A stretch of 64,000 nt of DNA, from NCBI RefSeq assembly GCF_000349325.1, contig NC_020504.1:6172053-6236052 (forward strand), written 5' to 3'. The position numbers and the translations under genes were made by a program. This document shows, one piece after another, positions 27,837 through 35,420 of the stretch (the first letter of the stretch is position 1; the number at the start of each line of letters is the position of its first letter). Under the pieces are notes generated by a model, which ran no database searches, was not told where the DNA came from, and worked only from the letters and a program-made list of their open reading frames with translations. This DNA is from Streptomyces davaonensis JCM 4913 (GTDB taxonomy: Bacteria; Actinomycetota; Actinomycetes; Streptomycetales; Streptomycetaceae).

Positions 27837-29713
27837 CGACGACCCGGCTGACCGTCGCCCAGGCACTGGTCCGCTTCCTCGCCGCCCAGTACACCGAGCG
27901 CGACGGCGTACGACACCGGCTGATCGGCGCGACCTGGGGCATCTTCGGCCACGGGAACGTCGCCGGGCTCGGCCAGGCGCTCGTCGAGCACGCCGAGGTG
28001 ATGCCGTACCACCAGGGCCGCAACGAGCAGTCCATGGTGCACGCGGCCGTCGGCTACGCCCGTCAGTCGAACCGGCTGTCCACCCACGCGGTGACGACGT
28101 CGATCGGCCCGGGCGCGACCAACCTGGTCACCGGCGCCGCCCTCGCGACTATCAACCACCTCCCGGTCCTCCTGCTGCCCGGCGACATCTTCGCCACCCG
28201 CCCGGCCGACCCGGTGCTCCAGCAGCTCGAAGTGCCGTACGCGGGCGACATCAGCGTCAACGACTGTCTGCGCCCGGTGTCGAAGTACTTCGACCGGATC
28301 ACCCGCCCCGAGGCCCTGATCCCGGCCGCCCTCCAGGCCGCACGGGTGCTCACCGACCCCGTCGAGACCGGCGCCGTCACCCTCGCCCTGCCGCAGGACG
28401 TGCAGGCCGAGGCGTACGACTGGCCGGAGGAGTTCTTCGCCGAGCGCGTCTGGACGGTCCGCCGGCCGGGCGCCGACCCGACCGAGCTGGCCGAGGCCGT
28501 GACGGCGATCCGCACCGCCCGCCGGCCCCTGGTCGTCGCGGGCGGCGGAGTCCATCACAGCCGCGCCGAGGAGGCCCTCGCCGAGTTCGCGTCCGTCACC
28601 GGCATCCCGGTCGCCTCCACCCAGGCCGGCAAGGGCTCGCTGCGCCACGACCACCCCCAGGACGTCGGCGGCATCGGCCACACCGGCACCGCCACCGCCG
28701 ACGAACTGGCCCGCACCGCCGACCTGGTGATCGGCGTGGGCACCCGGTACACCGACTTCACCACCGCCTCCGGCACCCTCTTCCAGGAGCCGGGCGTCCG
28801 CTTCCTCAACCTCAACATCGCCCCCTACGACGGCCACAAGCTCGGCGGGCTGCCGCTGGTCGCGGACGCCCGCAGCGGCCTGATGGAGCTCACCGAGGCG
28901 CTCCAGATGCACGGCCACCGGGTCGCCGACGCCTATCGCGCCCAGTACGCCGAGGACAAGGAGCTCTGGGAGCAGCGCGTCGACGCCTGCTTCGAGGCCG
29001 CCGAGCCGGACGTACGACCCACGCAGCCGCAGGTCGTCGGCGCGCTGGACGCGATCGTCGACGAGACGGACGTGATCATCAACGCGGCAGGTTCGCTCCC
29101 GGGCGACCTGCACAAGCTGTGGCGGGCCCGCTCGGCCGACCAGTACCACCTGGAGTACGGCTACTCCTGCATGGGCTACGAGATCCCGGCCGCGATCGGC
29201 GTAAAGCTCGCCGCTCCCGAGCGCAACGTCTGGGCGCTGGTCGGCGACGGCACGTATCTGATGATGCCGACCGAGATCGTCACCGCCGTGCAGGAGGGCG
29301 TCGCCATCAAGATGCTGCTCGTGCAGAACCACGGGTACGCGTCCATCGGCGGGCTCTCGGAGTCGGTGGGCGGCGAGCGGTTCGGCACCGCCTACCGCTT
29401 CCCGTCCGACGACGGCACCTATACGGGCGCCCCGCTCCCCGTCGATCTCGCCGCCAACGCGGCCAGCCTCGGCATGCGCGTGCTGCGCGCGAAAACCGTC
29501 CGGGACCTGCGCGCGGCGCTCGCCGAGGCGCGGGCCGCCGACACTCCCACATGTGTCTACGTGGAGACCGAAACGGCAGACACAGTGTCGGGCGCGCCCG
29601 AAGCGCAGGCCTGGTGGGATGTTCCTGTGGCCGAGACCGCGACCCGACCGTCGGCGGTCAAGGCCCGTGAGCTGTACGAACGGCACGTCTCCACCCGACG
29701 CCGCCACATGTGA
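27833..29713 (+). CDS. iolD: 3D-trihydroxycyclohexanedione acylhydrolase (inositol pathway)
   Basis: 626-aa thiamine-diphosphate enzyme that opens the inositol ring. It has the PYR domain with QGRNEQSMVHAAVGYAR (catalytic Glu), the central nucleotide-like domain, and the PP domain with LVGDGTYLMMPTEIV binding the pyrophosphate. The ATG at 27833 overlaps the iolB stop; an ATG at 27791 would extend into iolB and is rejected. It is the committed ring-cleavage step of the operon. Confidence 0.94.
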   Translation: MTTTRLTVAQALVRFLAAQYTERDGVRHRLIGATWGIFGHGNVAGLGQALVEHAEVMPYHQGRNEQSMVHAAVGYARQSNRLSTHAVTTSIGPGATNLVTGAALATINHLPVLLLPGDIFATRPADPVLQQLEVPYAGDISVNDCLRPVSKYFDRITRPEALIPAALQAARVLTDPVETGAVTLALPQDVQAEAYDWPEEFFAERVWTVRRPGADPTELAEAVTAIRTARRPLVVAGGGVHHSRAEEALAEFASVTGIPVASTQAGKGSLRHDHPQDVGGIGHTGTATADELARTADLVIGVGTRYTDFTTASGTLFQEPGVRFLNLNIAPYDGHKLGGLPLVADARSGLMELTEALQMHGHRVADAYRAQYAEDKELWEQRVDACFEAAEPDVRPTQPQVVGALDAIVDETDVIINAAGSLPGDLHKLWRARSADQYHLEYGYSCMGYEIPAAIGVKLAAPERNVWALVGDGTYLMMPTEIVTAVQEGVAIKMLLVQNHGYASIGGLSESVGGERFGTAYRFPSDDGTYTGAPLPVDLAANAASLGMRVLRAKTVRDLRAALAEARAADTPTCVYVETETADTVSGAPEAQAWWDVPVAETATRPSAVKARELYERHVSTRRRHM

Positions 29714-29727
29714 AGGAGCAACTGGGC

Positions 29728-31230
29728 ATGACGAAGATCGTCAACCACTGGATCGGCGGCAAGACCGCCGAAGGCGCGTCGGGCAACTACGGGCCGGTCA
29801 CCGACCCGGCCACCGGCGCGGTCACCACGAAGGTCGCGTTCGCCTCGGTCGACGAGGTGGACGCCGCGGTCGCCGCCGCCAAGGAGGCGTACCTGACCTG
29901 GGGCCAGTCCTCGCTGGCCCAGCGCACCACGATTCTGTTCAAGTTCCGGGCGCTGCTGGACGCCAACCGGGACGCCATCGCCGAGCTGATCACCGCCGAG
30001 CACGGCAAGGTGCACTCCGACGCCCTGGGCGAGGTCGCGCGCGGCCTGGAGATCGTGGACCTGGCCTGCGGCATCAACGTGCAGCTGAAGGGCGAACTGT
30101 CGACGCAGGTGGCGAGCCGCGTCGACGTCTCCTCGATCCGCCAGCCGCTGGGCGTGGTCGCGGGCATCACGCCGTTCAATTTCCCAGCGATGGTCCCGAT
30201 GTGGATGTTCCCGATCGCCATCGCGTGCGGCAACACCTTCGTGCTCAAGCCGAGCGAGAAGGACCCGTCGGCGGCCATCAAGCTCGCCGAACTGCTGGCG
30301 GAGGCCGGCCTGCCCGACGGCGTCTTCAACGTCGTCCACGGCGACAAGGTGGCCGTCGACCGCCTCCTTGAGCACCCCGACGTCAAGGCGGTGTCGTTCG
30401 TCGGCTCGACCCCGATCGCCCGCTACATCCACACCACCGCCTCCGCGAACGGCAAGCGGGTCCAGGCACTCGGCGGCGCCAAGAACCACATGCTGGTGCT
30501 GCCGGACGCCGACCTGGACGCGGCGGCGGACGCGGCCGTGTCCGCGGCCTACGGCTCGGCGGGCGAGCGCTGCATGGCGATCTCCGCGGTCGTGGCGGTC
30601 GGCTCGATCGGCGACGAGCTGGTGGAGAAGATCCGCGAGCGCGCCGAGAAGATCAAGATCGGCCCCGGCAACGACCCGACGAGCGAGATGGGCCCGCTGA
30701 TCACGGCCGTGCACCGCGACAAGGTGGCGTCCTATGTGACCAACGCGGCCTCGGAGGGCTGCGAGGTCGTCCTGGACGGCACCGGCTACACGGTCGACGG
30801 CTTCGAGGACGGCCACTGGATCGGCATCTCGCTCCTGGACAAGGTGCCGACGAGCGCGAAGGCGTACACGGACGAGATCTTCGGCCCCGTCCTGTGCGTG
30901 CTGCGCGCGGAGACCTACGAGGAGGGCGTGGCCCTCATCAACAGCTCCCCGTTCGGCAACGGCACCGCGATCTTCACCCGGGACGGCGGCGCCGCCCGCC
31001 GCTTCCAGCTGGAGATCGAGGCCGGCATGGTCGGCGTGAACGTCCCGATCCCGGTCCCCGTCGGCTACCACAGCTTCGGCGGCTGGAAGGACTCCCTCTT
31101 CGGCGACCACCACATCTACGGCAACGACGGCACGCACTTCTACACCCGCGGCAAGGTCGTCACCACCCGCTGGCCGGACCCGTCCGAGGCCCCGGCAGGC
31201 GTCGACCTGGGCTTCCCGCGCAACCACTGA
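29728..31230 (+). CDS. mmsA: CoA-acylating methylmalonate-semialdehyde dehydrogenase
   Basis: 500-aa aldehyde dehydrogenase that turns malonate semialdehyde into acetyl-CoA, the last step of inositol catabolism; it also serves valine breakdown. Key regions are GITPFNFPAMVPMWMFPIA, ALGGAKNHMLVLPDAD, and SAGERCMAISAVV with the catalytic Cys. AAGGAG lies 9 bases before the ATG at 29728. It is the last gene of the operon, 14 bases after iolD, and ends at a strong terminator. Confidence 0.95.
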   Translation: MTKIVNHWIGGKTAEGASGNYGPVTDPATGAVTTKVAFASVDEVDAAVAAAKEAYLTWGQSSLAQRTTILFKFRALLDANRDAIAELITAEHGKVHSDALGEVARGLEIVDLACGINVQLKGELSTQVASRVDVSSIRQPLGVVAGITPFNFPAMVPMWMFPIAIACGNTFVLKPSEKDPSAAIKLAELLAEAGLPDGVFNVVHGDKVAVDRLLEHPDVKAVSFVGSTPIARYIHTTASANGKRVQALGGAKNHMLVLPDADLDAAADAAVSAAYGSAGERCMAISAVVAVGSIGDELVEKIRERAEKIKIGPGNDPTSEMGPLITAVHRDKVASYVTNAASEGCEVVLDGTGYTVDGFEDGHWIGISLLDKVPTSAKAYTDEIFGPVLCVLRAETYEEGVALINSSPFGNGTAIFTRDGGAARRFQLEIEAGMVGVNVPIPVPVGYHSFGGWKDSLFGDHHIYGNDGTHFYTRGKVVTTRWPDPSEAPAGVDLGFPRNH

Positions 31231-31242
31231 GCGGACACAGTC

Positions 31243-31273
31243 GGGCCCGGGCACCTCACAGGTGTCCGGGCCC
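31243..31273. terminator. Bidirectional terminator
   Basis: GGGCCCGGGCACCT, CACA, then GGTGTCCGGGCCC. A strong hairpin 12 bases past mmsA and just before the end of the convergent lipoprotein gene, so it can serve both. Confidence 0.8.
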
Positions 31274-31280
31274 GGTCGTG

Positions 31281-32132
31281 TCACTGCTGGCCGTTGGCCT
31301 CCTTGAGGGCCTCGGTCAGGTCGGCGGTCTGACCGGCCGGCGGGGCGTCGATGTCCTTGGTGGCGCCGAACTTGGCGAAGTCCATGGAGACCGTCATGGA
31401 GCCCATGACCTGCTTGAGCCGGACCGGCAGGTCCTTGTCGTTGACCCAGATGTCCATTTCCATGGTGCTGGCGCCGCCGGTCATGTCGCCCAGCATGCTG
31501 TCCTCGCCGCTGTAGGCCTCCTTGAACTGGCCCATGTCCTCCTGGTCGAGCACCGCGCGGTAGTGGGTGGTGCTCTGGCCGTTGATCGTCTCGGTGCCGA
31601 GGTCCTCGACGTCGTCGGCGTACTTGAGGCCCTTCAGGGAGGCCGTCGGGTTGCCGCTGTCGCCGCCGCCCTTGTAGGCCTGGCTGCCGCTCTCGCCGAA
31701 CACGGCGGAGGAGTCGACCTTTATCCACTCCTTGCCCGCGATCGGGCCGGAGGCCTGCGGGTCGACGTCGTAGTAGTAGACGCCGTCGACGAGCAGACAG
31801 TGGATGGTCGGGTCGTCCTGGAGGGACTCCATCTGGGCGGCCTTGGTGTCCATCTGGATGTCGTAGGCCATGCCGTTGCCCCACGAGTAGGTGCCGTCCA
31901 TGGCTATCGGCGTGCCGGTGCCCAGGTCGGTGGACATGCTCACCTCGGCCGAGCCCAGCTCCTCGGTCCGGTCGGTGGCGCGGGCGAGCGCCGCCATGAT
32001 CTTGTCGGTGTTGGTGACCGCGTCGGCCGCCTTGTCCGCCGTGTCCTTGGCCGCCTCGGAGCCGCACCCGGTGGCGGCCACCAGAGCCGCCGCCGTGAGC
32101 CCCACCCAGACCGTGGTGTGCCTCAGCTTCAT
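31281..32132 (-). CDS. Secreted lipoprotein of the LppX/LprAFG-like fold
   Basis: 283-aa lipoprotein. The signal peptide ends in ALVAATGC with a lipobox Cys near residue 22. The mature part has sequence typical of actinobacterial LolA/LppX-like proteins: EMDIWVNDKDLPVRL, and SMTVSMDFAKFGATKDIDAPPAG near the end. The family carries or senses lipids at the membrane surface; the ligand here is unknown. The ATG at 32132 begins a normal basic signal peptide; earlier in-frame starts would add 44 unrelated residues. Confidence 0.8.
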   Translation of the reverse strand: MKLRHTTVWVGLTAAALVAATGCGSEAAKDTADKAADAVTNTDKIMAALARATDRTEELGSAEVSMSTDLGTGTPIAMDGTYSWGNGMAYDIQMDTKAAQMESLQDDPTIHCLLVDGVYYYDVDPQASGPIAGKEWIKVDSSAVFGESGSQAYKGGGDSGNPTASLKGLKYADDVEDLGTETINGQSTTHYRAVLDQEDMGQFKEAYSGEDSMLGDMTGGASTMEMDIWVNDKDLPVRLKQVMGSMTVSMDFAKFGATKDIDAPPAGQTADLTEALKEANGQQ

Positions 32133-32316
32133 CTGTGTCCCCACCCCATCGACTGTGTTTTCGCTGTGTGACACACGGACTCTAACGGGCCCCACTGACA
32201 CGTCCGCATGCCGGACCCCGGCAGTTTTTTCGACCTTCACCTTGCGGTTCCCGTACGGCGACAAGAACCGGGAACGGCTTACCTGTTCTGCTGTTTACGC
32301 GATCAAGAGGCCGTTT

Positions 32317-32337
32317 TGGCTACGGATTTCGTAGCCA
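32317..32337. promoter_or_regulatory. Inverted repeat before the amino-acid permease
   Basis: TGGCTACG, GATTT, CGTAGCCA: 8-bp perfect arms about 77 bases upstream of the permease ATG. It may be an operator or a leader hairpin. Nothing else is recognised in 32133-32413. Confidence 0.45.
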
Positions 32338-32413
32338 GGAAGCCATTGACGCATCGGTTTTCGTCGGTGTTCCATTCCGAACCACTGCCGCACGAGTCGA
32401 TCGGAACCGCCGC

Positions 32414-33820
32414 ATGACCGACACGCTGGAGAAGTCTCCCGTCACCGATGACGCATCGGTCACAGGTTCGGTTCCGACACCGGAACTGAAGCGATCCATC
32501 GGCGTCGTCGGCGGCACGCTGCTCACGCTCTCCTGCGTGACCCCGGCCTCCACCCTCTTCGTGGTGGTCCCCGACCTGTTCGGCTCGCTCGGCACCGCCA
32601 CCGCCCTCACCATCGCGATCGGCTCCCTGCTCTGTATCGCCGTGGCGTTCTGCTACTCCGAGCTCGGCACCCTGATCCCCAGCGCGGGCGGCGAGTACGC
32701 GATGGTCACCACGCTGGCCGGACGCCTCGCGGGCTGGCTCGTCTTCGTCCTCTCCCTCCTCGTCGTGATGATCGTGCCGCCCGTGATCGCGATGGGCACC
32801 GCCGACTATCTCGCCCCGATCGTCGACCTCGACCCAGCGATGGCGGGCGCCGGAGTGATGCTGCTGGCCACCCTCGCCGGCCTTCTCGACCTGCGCGCCA
32901 ACGCCTGGATCACCGGTGTCTTCCTGGTCCTGGAGGTCATCGCGGCGGCCGTCGTCGCGGTCCTCGGCTTCGCCCACGCCGAGCGCGGCCCGGACAGCCT
33001 GGTCTCGCTCCAGGTCGCGGGCGCGGACGGCGGCCCGGACACCGTGACGGCCATGCTGATCGTCTCCGGTCTCGCCATCGCCCTCTTCGTCACCCAGGGC
33101 TTCTCCACCGCCGTCTACCTCTCCGAGGAACTGGAGAACCCGCGCAGGAACGTCGCCCGTACGGTGCTGGCCACCCTCGGCATCTCCGCGGTGATCATCC
33201 TGGTCCCGGTCATCGGCATCACCCTCGGCGCCTCCGACCTCGCCGAACTGACCGGCGGCGACATCGGCTCCATGGTCACCGCCTGGTCCAGCTCGGCGGT
33301 CGGCACCTTCGTCAGCCTCTGCGTGGCCCTCGCGATCATCAACGCGGGCATCGTCATGGTCATCCAGAACTCCCGCGTCCTGTTCGCCTCCGCCCGCGAC
33401 AAGGCCTGGCCCCAGCCGGTGAACACGGTCTTCGCCAAGCTCGGCCGCTTCGGCTCCCCGTGGGTCGCGACCCTGGCGGTGGGCATCCCCGGCGCGGCCC
33501 TGTGCTTCGTCGACCTGGACACCCTCTACGGCGTGACCGGCGTCTCGGTGACCGGCATGTACCTCCTGGTGGCGGTGGCCGCCCTCCTCTCCCGCCGAGG
33601 CGCCCACCGCCACACCTCCGCCTGGCGCATGCCCCTGTGGCCCGCGATGCCGGTCCTGCTGATCGTGGTCCTGGCCTACATCCTGACCCAGCAGGAGACG
33701 GAGTACCTGCTGTGGACGGGCGGCATCACGGCGGCGGCCACGCTGTACTGGGCGCTGTACCTGCGCCCGAGGCGGGACACCCGCTGGCTGGTGTCACTCC
33801 CGTCGGACGAAGCTCCCTAG
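32414..33820 (+). CDS. APC-family amino acid permease
   Basis: 468-aa transporter with about 12 membrane helices. The first, GVVGGTLLTLSCVTPASTLF, has the unwound substrate-binding turn of the APC fold, and YSELGTLIPSAGGEYAMVTT is the conserved second loop. Later segments include AIINAGIVMVIQNSRVLFASARD. It probably imports an amino acid or polyamine with protons; substrate unknown. The stop overlaps the stop of the convergent condensation-domain gene. Confidence 0.88.
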   Translation: MTDTLEKSPVTDDASVTGSVPTPELKRSIGVVGGTLLTLSCVTPASTLFVVVPDLFGSLGTATALTIAIGSLLCIAVAFCYSELGTLIPSAGGEYAMVTTLAGRLAGWLVFVLSLLVVMIVPPVIAMGTADYLAPIVDLDPAMAGAGVMLLATLAGLLDLRANAWITGVFLVLEVIAAAVVAVLGFAHAERGPDSLVSLQVAGADGGPDTVTAMLIVSGLAIALFVTQGFSTAVYLSEELENPRRNVARTVLATLGISAVIILVPVIGITLGASDLAELTGGDIGSMVTAWSSSAVGTFVSLCVALAIINAGIVMVIQNSRVLFASARDKAWPQPVNTVFAKLGRFGSPWVATLAVGIPGAALCFVDLDTLYGVTGVSVTGMYLLVAVAALLSRRGAHRHTSAWRMPLWPAMPVLLIVVLAYILTQQETEYLLWTGGITAAATLYWALYLRPRRDTRWLVSLPSDEAP

Positions 33821-35199
33821 CCCCGAACCCCCGCGATCAAGTCACGCAACCGCTCCACATACAGCGACATGTTCTTGTAGGCGACATCCGTGTCCGGGTA
33901 CCGGCCGGCGAACCACAACCCCTCGTGCAGCCGGTTCACCCACACACAGACCTGATCCCCGTACGACACCCTGATCAGCCCGTACGCCGACAGCTCGGCC
34001 CAGTCGGCCGCACCGGGAATCCCCCGAGCGTCGAGGTAGGAAACGATCGAGTACAGATCGGGCGAGGTGGGCCGGAAGTCCGCCCCCAACAACGCCAGCA
34101 CCCGAGCCAACGGCATCCGCGCCAGCGGCCGCGCGCCGTGCAGCTGCTCGCGCACGCTCCTCAGCGCGCCCGCGAAGTCCGGCACCGGCACCAGCGGCAC
34201 CTCGATCGGCGCACCCCCGACGTACCACCCCACGGACTCCGACCACCGCGACTTCACCCGCGTATGGAAGGGCACGACCGTGCGATAGACGGACTGCCCG
34301 CCGATCTCCCGCACGATCAGCGCGGTCGCCGCAAGCAAGCCGACCAGGCTGCCGCCGTAGGGACGGCAGTACGCCTCGAACGCGGCGGCGTCCTCCGCGT
34401 TCACGAGGGGCTCGCTCATCAGCTTCTGCTCGGGCAGCGGTCCCCCGGGCTCCAACCCGAGATCCACCGGAAACCCCGGCAGCCGCCCGTCGCAGCGCCC
34501 GATGAACTCCCGCCAGCGCCCGACGATCTCGTGCCCCGCGTCGATCCGGTCCGCGTCCGCCCGCTCGATCTCGCAGAAGTCGATGTAACTGCTCACCGGC
34601 GGCTGCTCCACGGCCCGGCCCGCGACCCCCGCCGCGTAGAGCTCGTGGATCTCGGCGGGGATGCGGTGGATGGAGTAGGCGTCCACATTGCTGTGGTCGA
34701 AGGCCATGTACACGCTGGCGCCGTCGTCCCGCACGACCGCCGCGTAGATCAGGTTCGGCCAGCGCAGCGCGTCCGCGGCCACGTCGAAACGGTTCTGGAG
34801 GTGCCGCACCAGCTCGCCCGCGTCGTCGAAGTCGCCGACGACCTCACGGTGCAGGGACACCTCCCGCGTGCCGAGCGTGAACCGGCGCAGCTCGTCCCCG
34901 TCCGGCCGGAAGCCGCTGCGCAGCGTCTCGTGCCGCAGGGTCCAGTCGCGCAGGGCGTCCTGGAGGGCGTCGAGGTCGACCCGGCCCGGGATGTCGAAGG
35001 CGGTGCCCAGCCAGGTCGGGACGAACAGACCGTCCTCGCGCACGGTCCGGGCGGTCTTGATGTGCGACTCCTGGATGTACGCCGGTGGCCGTGCGTCGTC
35101 CGGCAGCAGCGCGGCTCTCGCGACGGTCGCCGGACTGAGCGTCCACTCGACGAGCTGTCCGGGCCGGACCTCGCAGCGCTGAATGTCGGTGATGCGCAC
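33817..35199 (-). CDS. Stand-alone condensation-domain (PapA-like) acyltransferase
   Basis: 460-aa protein made of one condensation domain as found in nonribosomal peptide synthetases and PapA acyltransferases. The active-site motif HHxxxDG appears as DHSNVDA near residue 170: the catalytic His and the structural Asp are kept, the first His is Asp and the Gly is Ala. DxLQDALRDWTLRHETLRSGF is the expected N-terminal helix region. No adenylation or carrier domain is present nearby. The GTG at 35199 has GGAG 7 bases upstream. It probably transfers an acyl group from a thioester to an alcohol or amine; the partner is unknown. Confidence 0.82.
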   Translation of the reverse strand: MRITDIQRCEVRPGQLVEWTLSPATVARAALLPDDARPPAYIQESHIKTARTVREDGLFVPTWLGTAFDIPGRVDLDALQDALRDWTLRHETLRSGFRPDGDELRRFTLGTREVSLHREVVGDFDDAGELVRHLQNRFDVAADALRWPNLIYAAVVRDDGASVYMAFDHSNVDAYSIHRIPAEIHELYAAGVAGRAVEQPPVSSYIDFCEIERADADRIDAGHEIVGRWREFIGRCDGRLPGFPVDLGLEPGGPLPEQKLMSEPLVNAEDAAAFEAYCRPYGGSLVGLLAATALIVREIGGQSVYRTVVPFHTRVKSRWSESVGWYVGGAPIEVPLVPVPDFAGALRSVREQLHGARPLARMPLARVLALLGADFRPTSPDLYSIVSYLDARGIPGAADWAELSAYGLIRVSYGDQVCVWVNRLHEGLWFAGRYPDTDVAYKNMSLYVERLRDLIAGVRG

Positions 35200-35420
35200 A
35201 GGGCGTCTCCGTTCGCGTGGGGGGACCTTCAAGGGTCTGCCGCCCAGGGGGACGGGACGTGCGGTTTCGCCCGGCTTCAGTTGATCGGGTGGCCCCTCGA
35301 ACAGCGGTCCTCGTACCACGGGCGCGGTATGCCGAGCGGCCTCCGTACGCCCCTGGTAGGTCCCCCGGTTCGGTCTGCGGTCGATAACTCTCCGACAGGT
35401 TCACCCCGTACCGTTGAAGC

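Noticed and set aside
29557..32067. Long antisense frame across iolD, mmsA and the lipoprotein
   Set aside because: The sense-strand genes have full motifs and correct overlaps; the antisense translation has none.
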